Source of the DNA: Nymphaea colorata
Lineage: Eukaryota; Streptophyta; Magnoliopsida; Nymphaeales; Nymphaeaceae
DNA: 60,000 nt
Reading direction: 5' to 3'
Assembly (NCBI RefSeq): GCF_008831285.2
Contig: NC_045141.1
Coordinates: forward strand, 12,760,106-12,820,105
Positions 24,932 through 36,900 of the stretch are shown here, piece by piece (positions within the stretch are counted from its first letter, which is position 1; each line of letters opens with the position of its first letter). The position numbers and the translations under genes are program-made. Below the pieces are notes generated by a model, which had not been told where the DNA came from, did no database searches, and saw only the letters and a list, made by a program, of their open reading frames with translations.

Positions 24932-27900
24932 GACAATGACTGGTGGAGATGAGGATGATGTTGGAGAGCCGCAGTTAATATTGAATGAAGAGGTTGACAT
25001 TAAAATGTGTGGTGATCATGTTGGGGTGGGGGAATTTCTTTGTGTTGAGTTCTTTTTTAGTGTTAAACTTTGCTTTACTGTCTCATATCGTCATTGTGAT
25101 CATACAATAGTATTAGCAGTTCACATGAAGCCAAAGAAAATGTTGTTGGCTAGCAAGTGGATATACTTTTTTTTTTCCAGTAAAGGATAATGAGAAAAAA
25201 GACGAAGTCTTCTTGAAAATTTTGATTACAGCATCGATAGATTATAATTGGTTAGATGTCTTCGTCAATTGATCCATGGGTCAAATCATTTTTACTTATT
25301 CCATCATAAAAAGTTTATCACAAAATGATACGAAGGGTAGCTTATTTTTTCTCTTTTTTTTGACTTGAAAAATTTTATTTGAGTAGATAGGAAAAAAACC
25401 TTCCGATTGCAATGCTACAGAGACTCTTTAGTCAAAAAGTTCCATCACTTTCACCAAATCCACGTCTCTTTCCTTCCATTGGCATTTCCTTCCCCAAGAC
25501 TCTTCTAGTGAGCATAAGTTTTTTCTGTTGAGTAATTTTGGTTCCCACAGTTAACCTATCTTGAACCAAAGTGAACTGACTTTAGTGCATAAATGCAAAG
25601 TCCTTCTCCTCATTTCCATAAGCCATATTTTGTTGTTATTTGTTCTTTACTAGCAAAGACAAAAATTTGCATGAAGACCACATTTTCTGTATCAACTAAG
25701 TCACATCAAGTGGGTCAATTTTTTCTGACATACCTTTAAAGTTTTCAAATATGTCGGTATGGGTAAGCTGAGATGAATGCAATTCCTCTGGTGCATTTGG
25801 CATGCAATATACTTTCGAACTTCGATCATATATTTTTATTATGTTATTCCCCTATAAATTTTCCTATACAGGTCATCAGAATTTGACGACTTTTGAAAGT
25901 GCTTTCCTTTATATGTTCTTGTACATGATGTGCTGAAGTATTCTCTGAAATGTACTTTTTGCTTCAGTTTGTTATCTGCAGTTATTTTTCTTCTTGTTCT
26001 GCATATCCTTCTTTGTTTAACATATAATCTTTGATGCATTGGCAAAACAGTCTGCTACCTTTGAAAGATTTTGCTATTTGTGTTTTCAAATAATGGGGAG
26101 AAACCTAAAGCAACGGAGATTGTTTTAGGTTTGTTCTGGAAAATGGTGGATCTCTGCCTAATATCTAGCTTACTATTTTAGGGGACACTCACTGCTATAA
26201 GAGACTGGTTTCGAGATTACAAGATTCCGGATGGAAAGCCTGCAAATAAGTTTGGTCTGGGAAACGAAGCTGCAAGCAAGGTACACATAGTCACAGTAGT
26301 TTCTGTTTTTGCTTGTAGCTTGTTTCAATTTTTAACCCTCAAATGCATTGTTTATGCTTGCTATGGACTTATGGTATTTCATTTATACTGATAAAATTTC
26401 TAGCTTTAACTAGAGCTAGTGAAAGCAATAAATGGCCAAATGAGCAGCATCTAGGGGAAAAGGTTATATTTGTAGTCGAAAATTTCCTTCTAATTTAGAT
26501 TGTCTTATAAGTTATAACGTGCATATGTGCGTTCACATTGCATGAGCAACAGGGATGCTTGCTCTGCTGGTGATGTCAGGGCTATGCACAGACTGTTTGT
26601 AGACTCTTTGAGGGTCCTATCTGCTTTTCTCTTGTGCATGTCCAGTGAGCTGGAAGTCACTCTGTATCCTGTTCTGGTCTAGTTACATTCAGTTTACCCA
26701 AGCTGAATCTTCAATTGTCCTAAAGTCATATGCATCTCTAGTTACTACTCCCTCACCTCCTCATCCCGTCTTTGTGTTGGACCTTTGCATGCATCAACTA
26801 GTTTCTTTTGAGCTAGACAATAGGATCACCTAAGGTCTAGTTGAAGTTCAAGAATTATGCAATAAATGCAAGTGGGCCTTCTCTATTCTATGAAATGAGT
26901 TGTCAAAATAAGAAGCCAGTCACAGATCAGTCAAGGCCCTAAAGGAACTAGTTGATTTAAGTTGGTCCAAGTTGTTCGAATAGAATACCAATAACAAGGT
27001 GTAAAAAACACAACTTCAACTGTGCCAGAAGTAATAGTAGACATAAAATATAATATGAAGCACAAACAAACACGTATATATATTGTACAAACCAAATGTA
27101 CTTGTAATTTTCTAGACTTGGTCCTTTACATTCATGAAGGTTTGGTTCCTCTTTCATTGTTTATCAAGGCAGTGTGTGTGTAAATCTGTTAATTTGTTAA
27201 TTGATAATTTTGTCTTGGTGAGAGACGATTTTGGTCTATATATATAGTTTATATAGACACACGCACAACCTACTACCACCTGCATCTACACCCGCACTCA
27301 CACCTGTACTCTGCACCTATGTAACATAGCTAAGAAAACCTCATTGGTAGAAACCTAAGAGCAACATATGTGGCAAAGGTAAGGACCAACTACCTTAGGA
27401 CATTGGGAATTAGCATATTGTTAGCCACCACTAACCTTGATGAGCCCTGACAAGAGAAAACCCCTATGTCACACGGGTGCGGATACGGGGATACGGGTGC
27501 GGATACGGCAATTTTCAAAATTTTCGGATACACGGACACGGCTACATTAAATATTCTAAAAAATGATAAGATTAAAAAAACATTAAATTAATAGTTCACT
27601 CTTAATCTTGTGAGAAAATGTGTTTTATCACAAAAGTACTGAATATTTGAAAGGATTGTTCATGGAAATAACTGGATGCATCACAAAAAATTGATAAAAT
27701 GAAAAAAAAAATTAATTTTTTATTTTTTATTTTTTGCTGTGTCCTAGCCGAGTCCCGTGTCGGCGAGTCGACATGGGTACGCAGCCTCTTTAGCTGCGTC
27801 CGTGTGACATAGGAAAACCCCAAACTCCACGCACACACTCAACCCTAGTCTCCAGATTAGGGTTTCTCCTCCCATAAGAACACCCACTAATTTCTGTGAC

Positions 27901-30900
27901 AAACCTTGTTCTGGTCCACCGACCCCTTTTTATGCTGGTTAACAGGTCAGTCCAAGCGACCCGATCCGGGATCCCATATCTGGTACTTAACAATACTCCC
28001 CCCTTAAAGAAAACACCTTGTCTTCAAGGTGTGAACCTAGAAAGTTTGGCAAGTTGTCCTCAAGGTGTGAGCCTGGAGGGCGGTCGCTGGCTGAGTCAAC
28101 TCCTCCGTGAGACGGTTGATGGTCTCTCTCCGCACTGCCATGCTGTCACCTTTTTTTAGTTGCCAATCCAAACATGGTAATAGTGAATCAGCTATTGCTT
28201 TTCCAGGATGGTGAACATCTACAACCATGACCTTGACATAGCAGATATTGGGCATCGACACAGAAGTAATTTGAACCTTCAGTGGACCATGATCAGCTGG
28301 AGTAGCAGAATGTATCGTCGTAGAAGTGTGGATTGGCTCTGGTGTAATATGAATAGTACGCAAGACACATTTCAATGATACTTCTGTGCATCCTCCCGTG
28401 TCTTTATGCTGGTGGTTTTCCATTAGTTTGCCATGTGAGTATGTTTGATGACATGCCTCCATGCTATGATAGTAGACAATATACCAAATACCTCTGATGA
28501 CGGATCTTGGTGTATGGGTCCGGGTTTGGACCCAATCCAGTATGTCCTAGTTAGGGCATACTTATTATCATTGTTAACCCTAATCTTAAAGGTTAATGAA
28601 ATCTTAAGAGAGAGAGAGTCTGGCGGCTAGTGGGCACCAGCTCCTCCTCATCTGTGGGTTTTTCCCTCTTGTTGAGGGTTTTTCCACGTCACATCGTGTT
28701 CCTCGTTTTCCTTTTCTCAGTGTTCGTGTTTTTACATGGTATCAGAGCCCACGGATTTGGGACTTTTTTGGTGATCTCACCGCCGCCGCTGCTGTCACTG
28801 CCGCCGCTGCCGTCACCAACGCCGCTGTCACCACCGCCGCCGCCGTTTCTGCCGTCGGTGTTTTTTTTTTCTGTTGCGTCGCTTGAGGACGCTGCTGTCG
28901 CTGCTGCCCCCCGCCTGCTCTTGGTCCGTCGCTCGTGCTAGTGGTCCAGCGCCGCCCGACCTGCTCCCTGCCGTCGCCCTCTACGCTGTCGATATCACCG
29001 CTCGACCTGCCCCCTGCTCTGCCTGACCAGCAACGTCTTCCGCCGCCCGACCTGCTTCCTGTCGTCGCCTTCTGGGTCTGCCCTGCTCCCGCTGGTGCCC
29101 TCCGTTGCCACCAGTGCTCCTTTTATTTTACCACCGCCCGTGCCTTTTGCCAGACTGGTCTGTGATTATGGCAGCTTCTTCATTGTCGACCGTCAACACT
29201 AATCAAACTGAAATCAGGGCTTTTAGAACTGAGAATGTTCCTGTTCAGGTCACTACTCTTCGCCTTACAAAGGATAACTATTTCCCGTGGTCGGCCGCTA
29301 TGACTATGGGGATTGCTGGCCGCGGTCGGATTGCCTATATCGATGGAAGGAACCCTGAACCGGCAAAGACAAGTGGTGTGTGGGACACTTGGTTTCTTGA
29401 GGATAATCAAGTGAAAACTTGGATTGTCAACTCCGTTTCCGCTGATATTCAACCCCTTATTCTTCGGAAGAAGACTGCAAGAGACATGTGGGTGATTTTA
29501 GAGCAAATGTATGGCCAGAAGAAAACTGCTATTCGAACTTACCAAATAATGAAGACTGTCTATGGACTTCGACAAGGGAACTCATCTGTCGCAGATTACT
29601 ATGGGGCTTTGAAAGCCAAGTGGGAAGAGCTTGACTATCATTCTGATGTTCCTTGGCATTGTCCCCAGGATCAAGCACTGTATGTAGCTAAGGAATGGGA
29701 AAACAGGGTGTTCCTCTTTTTAGCTGGTCTAAATGATGAGTTTGAAGGTGTTAGAAGCCAGATTCTGAATTCAGGAGAGGTGTCTAGTATTGAAGATGTG
29801 TACTCTTGTATTGAAGCTGAAGAACAGAGAAGGCTGGTTACAACTGAGAGAAAGATGGATCTCATGCCCTATCATGAGAGATCCGCTCTTGTGAGTCGTG
29901 GTCCTGGAGGCACTACTAGATCTCTTCGTAGATGCACCCACTGCAAGAAAACTGGTCATACCGTGGATTTCTATTGGGATCTTCATCCAGAGAAGAAAGA
30001 GAATAAAGGGAGGTCCTCTATTGGGAAGACGCCTGTGTCTGAGGTGCCCAAGTCTAGTGGAGAAAAGCTCTCCATTTCTGCTGACCAGATTCGTGAACTG
30101 AGGGCTTACTTGGGTCGGATCGATGTCAACCAGGTCGAGACATCAGATGAGACAAAGGCTAATCATGCTCTTGCAGTTGTTGGCGATACAGGTAACTCTT
30201 CTGTGGGGGAATGGATTGTGGATAGTGGTGCTACTCACCACATGACAGATAATCCTAAATTGTTTCATGAGTATAAGTTGTCCTCGGGAAGGGAACGAGT
30301 ATCTCTCGCAGATGGTTCCTCTACCTCTGTGGCAGGAGAAGGGACTCTGTCCTTATTGGACAAATTTCATGTGCGGGAAGCATTACATGTTTCCCAGTTT
30401 CCCTTAAATCTCTTGTCAATTAGTAAACTTACTAAAGAGCTGAATTGTGAACTCATTTTTTCTGCAACTCGTTGTGTTTTGCAGGACTTGGTGATAGGGA
30501 AGAGGATTGGGATTGGTTTGGCGTCTGATGGCCTATATCATCTTCCCATACGTGTGGCCACGACTCTTATGACAGCGATCAACAAGGCAGAAAAGCGAAG
30601 AGAAGATTGTCTTCAGTCCTTCCTGTACTGGCATGAACGCCTTGGGCATTTACCTTTTGGGATTTTGAAACAGTTGTTTCCCGATTTGTGTTCCTCTCTG
30701 AATTTGTCTTTGATTTCCTGTGATGTTTATCAGTTTGCCAAACATGTGAGGGCTTCGTACCCTATTTCTACTAGTTATGTTAATGAATCTTTTTCCTTGG
30801 TTCACTCAGATGTGTGGGGGCCTTCGGGAATTCATACCCGTCAAGGTTTTCAATATTTTATAACTTTTATTGATGACTTCTCTCGGACCACCTTTGTGTA

Positions 30901-33900
30901 CTTGTTAAAAGATCGCAGTGAGGTACCTCATATCATAGAGACCTTCATTCTTCTTGTGCACACTCAATATGGTCGAACTATTAAAACCTTCCGGTCCGAT
31001 AATGCCCGTGAGTATATGTGTCAGTCTGTTGAGGATTTTCTTCAAAAAAGGGGGATTGTTCATGAGACGTCCTGTAGTTATACTCCCCCACAAAATGGGG
31101 TGGCTGAAAGGAAAAATCGCTAGCTCCTTAATGTCACAAGGGCCCTTCTGTTTCAGAGAAATCTTCCCAAACACTATTGGGGTGATGCAGTTCTTACTAG
31201 TGCGTATCTCATCAACCGTATGCCCAGTCGTGTGCTGCATGGTCGGACTCCCCATTCGTTACTTCCCGGGAGTCGTCAACCATTTCTCCTCCCTCCTCGT
31301 GTTTTCGGCTGTGTGTGTTTTATTCATAATCACAGTCCCAATGTTAAGAAATTTGATCCCCGGTCTATCAAAGGTGTCTTTGTTGGGTATTCTCCTACTC
31401 AAAAAGGATACAGATGTCTTGATCCCACCACTGGTCGAGTTTATGTTACAAGGGATGTAACATTCTTGGAACATGCCTCTTACTTTGGTGGGAATCCTCT
31501 TCAGGGGGAGAAGTCTGTGGTTAGGGAAGAGTATTCTCAGAGTCAGGAGATTCAATTTACAGAATTTTTAGACTACAGGAAATCAGAACCTCACTACAGG
31601 AAATCAGAACCTCTCACAGTTGTTGATGTGCCTGAGAAGGAGGAAGGGTGTACCACCGAAACCGAGAAAGAAGGTCATCGTTTGTTTGGACAGGTCTACT
31701 CGAGACGGGGTGTTCAGACAGATGAGGTAACTTGTGGTACGAGGTCTACTTCCAATCTCAATGCTATTTCTTCCCTGGATGAACCAAGTCCTACCTTGAA
31801 GATTCAAGATGAGGTTGAAAAAGAAAATGAAGAACTTCCCATTGCCCTGAGAAAGGGTGTCAGGTCATGTACTCAACACCCGATTAGTAACTTTGTATCT
31901 TATTCTAGACTTAGCAAGGATTACAAGTGTTTTGTGTCTTCTCTTTCTTTGGCTGTGATTCCCATGACTGTTGCTGAAGCTCAAAGTGATTCCAAGTGGG
32001 CTAATGCTATGGAAGAAGAAATGGAAGCCTTGAGAAGAAACATGACATGGGAAGTTGTGAAGATTCCTGAGGCAGCTCACTTGGTTGGATCCAAATAGGT
32101 GTATACCATCAAGTACAAACCAGATGGAAGTGTTAAAAGATATAAAGCTCGTCTTGTGGCCAAGGGGTTTAGCCAAAAATATGAGATTGATTACTTGGAA
32201 ACCTTTGCTCCTGTTGCGAAAATGAAGACAGTTAGAGTTGTTATATCCCTAGCTGTGATGAATGAGTGGAGGATGTACCAACTTGATGTTAAGAATGCCT
32301 TCCTCAATGGTGATCTCGAAGAAGAAGTGTATATGCGGATGCCTCCAGGATATGAAGAACCAGAGAAATGTTGTAAGTTGAAAAAGGCCTTATATGGCCT
32401 CAAGCAGTCGCCCAGAGCATGGTTCGAACGACTGAGAGAAGTGATGCAACATCATGGGTACAATCAAGGGAACAAAGACCACACTCTATTTGTGAAGAAA
32501 AAGGAGGGCAGGGTCACTCTTTTACTTGTCTATGTGGATGATATGATTGTCACAGGAAATGATGAGGAGGAGATCACCAAGTTAAAAGGGTTACTTGCTA
32601 TGGAATTTGATCTCAAAGATCTGGGCAAGTTGAGGTATTTTTTTGGTATTGAGATTGCTAGATCTAGTAGTGGCCTTGTGCTAAACTAAAGGAAATATAC
32701 ATTAGATCTGTTGGAAGAGACGGGTAAATTGGGGTGTAGACCTGCTTCTACCCCACTTGACACTGGACACAAGTTGAGTCTTAGAGATGGAGAGCTGCTC
32801 TGTGAAGAAGCTAAAGGAAGATATCAACGTCTGGTTGGGAAGTTGATTTATCTTACCCTCACGAGACCAGATATCACTTTTGCAGTAAATGTATTGAGTC
32901 AATTCATGCATGCACCTACTGATGCACATCTGAAAGCTGTGGACAGAATATTATGTTACTTGAAGAGAAATCCTGGCAAGGGACTCTTGTATGTGAAACA
33001 AGAGACTGTAGAGATCGAGGGGTATTCTGATGCAGACTGGGCAGATTGTGCTGATACCAGACGGTCTACTACAGGGTACTGTGTCTACTTGAAGGGGAAC
33101 CTTGTCGTATGGAGGAGCAAGAGACAGGATGTGTGTTCTCGATCTAGTGCAGAGGCAGAGTACAGAGCTATTGCTATGGGAGTGTCAGAGTTACTATGGC
33201 TGAAAATATTGCTGACTGATATCAGAATAGAGGTTGAAGGACCAATGAAGATGTACTGTGACAACAAGTCTGCGATCAACTTAGCCAACAATCCTGTTCT
33301 ACACGACAGAACAAAGCATGTTGACATTGATCGTCACTTTATTCGTGAAAGGATTGATGCTAAAGAGTTAATCTTACCTTACATGAAGTCTGAAGACCAA
33401 ACCGCTGATGTTCTGACGAAAGCTCTATCTTCAACTTCATTCGAGAGAAATGTATCCAAGTTGGGCATGTTTGATATGTACGCCCAACTTGAGGGGGAGT
33501 GTTGACGGATCTTGGTGTATGGGTCCGGGTCTGGACCCGATCCAGTATGTCCTAGTTAGGGCATACTTATATCATTGTTAACCCTAATCTTAAAGGTTAA
33601 TGAAATCTTAAGAGAGAGAGAGTCTGGCGGCCAGTGGGCACCAGCTCCTCTTCATCCGTGGTTTTTTCCCTCTTGTTGAGGGTTTTTCCATGTTACATTG
33701 TGTTCCTCGTTTTTCTTTTCTCAGTGTTCGTGTTTCTACAACCTCTATACTTCATACTACTCCTTGCCACGAGAGGAATACAAGACTGTCATTCGCCTTA
33801 AAATTTGGATTCGTGCACCCAAATGACAAATGGGCGCCTCCACCTTGCACTCGCCATTCTTATTTTTTTTGTGGCCTGATGCACTAGAGGTGAAAAATGA

Positions 33901-36900
33901 GCCACCAAATTCCCCGCCTGCTGCTTCTCTTTTGTATAACTTTTGATGTGGCAGTTCCCTCAAGTGTTTCCTTTGCCCAAAAAGAGTAGACTCCATCTCC
34001 TGCAAGTCGACAACTAATTTCGTCTTCACCTTGTACTCAAGCAAGGGCAGGGGTCTTTCCTTCTTGAAGGGATTAGGTAAGTTCTCGGTAGAAAGCTCCA
34101 ACGATTGAAGAATTCTTCACCTCTTCCAAATTTGTGAAAAAAATTATTCTTCTCCTCATGATTTTCTTCATGTAACAAACTTGAATTACTATATGTGTTT
34201 GTCAAAAATCTAAGACAGAATACGTGTGGCACACTTCATGAAGCTTTATATATTTTTGACTAGGCAGAGATGCCATTGGAGTCTGCCCTTCCTTCAATCA
34301 TTCGTTCTCTTCTCTTGCTGAGGCCTCTTTTGAAGTAGAGTCCACAGGGTATTGTGCCAATTTTTGGATAGGCACCAAGTCAAAAGTGCGATGAGTCACC
34401 CATTTTTACAAACAGGGTATGACATGTATCCCTAGCTGTCGTAAGAGCACTGGGCCTTTAGCCATTTGCTAAGATAGGGGCTGATTATTGCCATTTTTTC
34501 CCTTCATTTTTGTTCTCCCCCATACCACTAGCAACCTTCACCAATATAAATAACGTTGGGCAGAATGATAACATCAGGGGTCTAGATTGAAAGTTGATGG
34601 TTTGGATTGTTAATTCCCTAGCCATCTGCAACTTCCTCGCCCATTTGATGCACATCGAGGAAGCCTTGGAGACGTCGACCTGATAATATGAACTTGCACG
34701 TTCTATGGCAAGCCAGACCCCCATCGTCCCCACTAGACTCTGCCTCATATCTCTTTCTGAATTGTCACCGGTTGCTTCCTCCGTTTCGATTTCTATAGTC
34801 ATTCTCTTCCATATGCGAAGGCTACTTCTACCTCGTTCACCATCACCAATGGTCTTGCACACGATGGAACCCTTCTTTGGCTCCTCCATATTCCATCGCA
34901 GAAGACCTAATCTGGTTGAGGATGGCTGCCCTGGGTTGCATAGAAGTCTAATAACTCTGAAGGAAAAGAAAGAAGCATACCTCAGAATTTTAATCAGTGG
35001 CCAGATTCCACAGTCGCCCAAAGCATCTCTCCCATACTCAGATTGTAATGGTAGGCAGCCTTTTCCCTTTTTATTGTGGTTGTCTTCATTTGCGTCCTGC
35101 CCGTGTACTTCTTTCAGCAGGGGCGACACCTTCTAATCATCGAACTCAATGGCCGACTCTTCCATATCCTCTGTTGTTACTGCCACGTCTTGATTTCAAG
35201 GAGGCTTCTCTTGCTGCCTAATCGAACTTCGACTTCTAACTGAAATATAGAGGGCATCTCAATTTCTAACTCATTCTCTTCGTACTTCTTTCCCCTAGTG
35301 CCAAACTCAATGTGTGCAGTCCTATGGGTGATGCCATCCTCTCGTTGGCTCATTGATTTAACTATAAGAGTGCCTTTAGCTTCGTTGTCTCTGCCTTGGT
35401 GCCTTTAGCTAAGTGCAGTGGAAGATTGGTCTTCATCGTCCCTAACTGCATGACGTTTTCTTCTAGAATCCCCCCATGAGCACAGGTTTCGACCCATCGC
35501 CTTGTACTTATTCTTCCCATTCGCCATTTGAAGTTTCTGAATCAATTGTTGCTTGTGTGTGAACTTCCCTTCTTGACAGAGCGACCTTGATCAGTTTCTT
35601 ACCAAGAAGCTCTTCAAGCATCAAACGCATCTGCCTGTACTCTGCTATCATAGCCTCCCAACCAGTCGATCTTCCAATGTCTTTGCCTATCGAGGACAGC
35701 GTTTTCTCTTTTCTTCCCAGTGGAGGCAGCGTTTTCTCTTTTCTTCCCAGTGGAGGCGGTCGATGCTCTCCCCCTGCCGGTCGATAGCTCTTTGTACCAG
35801 CCCTCTCTGTACTCGGTGAGTTTGAGTTCTTACCTCGCTGTAGAAGCTCCTGCATCATCGTTGTGAGGGATTGCTGCTTGCTGAGAACAGCTGGAATCGT
35901 CCCGTCCATTTCCCAGCGATGTCGCTCCACCATTTGCAGACGTTGGCCCAATGCCTCTATCGATTCTTTCGTGTGTTTTTGGAGGGCGTCCATGGCCATC
36001 AAGTGTCACGCCAGGTCATCCACTCCCCTTTCTCTGGCTCTGATACCATTGTTAGCCACCACTAACCTTGATGATCCCTTACAAGAGAAAACCCCAAACT
36101 CCACGCACACACTCAGCCCTAATCTCCAGATTAGGGTTTCTCCTCCCAGATGAACACCCATTAATTTCTGCGATAAACCCTGTTCTGGTCCACCGACCCC
36201 TTTTTATGCAGGTCAACGGGTCAGTCCAAGCGACCCGACCCAGGATCCCATATCTGTTATCTAACACATATACAGCCTATATGCCCTCTTAGTGACGTGC
36301 GTTTTTCACTTTTATGCTATACAAGGTCATTGTACTTTCTAAAAGTTCATCGCACATGCTAAGATATGCTTAGCACTTACAATTTCAAACTCGTTTTAAG
36401 AGATACTAGTCCAACAATGAGGAAAAACACCTAAGCTTTAAAATGCCAACTCTTAACACTATCATGACCTTTAGCCCTATACCTACATACTCGTGAGATC
36501 ATTCTGATAATTGTATGCTTAAGTTATGCTTCAGCAATCGAGTTTGAAGAGAGAACCAACTTGATTATGACCCTAGTTTTGGGTTTTGACAAGATAGGCC
36601 TTTAATTCATGGCACTGATGCTCATTCTACCTAGTAAAATTACTCAAGTCCTTGGTGTGGTTCTTGGTAAAGGAACTGGGGATGACTAATTTTGTACTGA
36701 CAATATTCTGTCTCCCCATCCTTCTGTGATGCATCTACCTGGTGCGTATGCAACAGCCATACACTCAAGCTTCTGCATACACTTCGATGTAGAAAAGAAC
36801 ATGTGTAACAACTAAAATCTTTCTATAAAAGCATGTGGAAGTGGAAGAGAAAATCTTCACTATTAGCCTACTAGTCGTTCACCTACTTAGGTAAAGATGA

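Larger units (their letters stand above)
28495..33740 (+). mobile_element. Ty1/copia element nested in the intron 5 gypsy-derived element
   Basis: 5,246-bp plus-strand element. LTRs are 28495-28736 (242 bp) and 33500-33740 (241 bp), with target duplication ACCTC at 28490-28494 and 33741-33745. The primer-binding site TGGTATCAGAGCC is at 28737-28749 and the polypurine tract GAGGGGGAG at 33491-33499. The LTRs differ at about a dozen sites, nearly all transitions. Inside is one continuous gag-pol frame interrupted only by three nonsense codons. It shares family with the minus-strand copia in intron 4 but has a full gag. The GC-rich leader 28751-29167 resembles the leader of the other copy in composition. 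Confidence 0.96.
27419..36266 (-). mobile_element. Gypsy-derived non-autonomous LTR element in intron 5, interrupted by copia and a TIR element
   Basis: Minus-strand copy of the family found in introns 1 and 4. Ends are TGTTAG and TAACA, with 5-bp target duplication CATAT at 27414-27418 and 36267-36271. The 5' LTR is 36050-36266 (217 bp). The 3' LTR is 27419-27992 and contains a 351-bp inserted element plus its 6-bp duplication; removing both leaves 217 bp, equal to the other LTR. The primer-binding site is the complement of GGCTCTGATACCA at 36036-36048, and a polypurine tract lies just right of 27992. After removing the nested copia (28495-33740) about 2.8 kb of internal DNA remains. It contains a gag-like ORF but no recognisable reverse transcriptase or integrase. 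Confidence 0.9.

Noticed and set aside
34705-35136. 143-codon + strand ORF
   Set aside because: Antisense to the gypsy-derived element's own open frame; no independent evidence.
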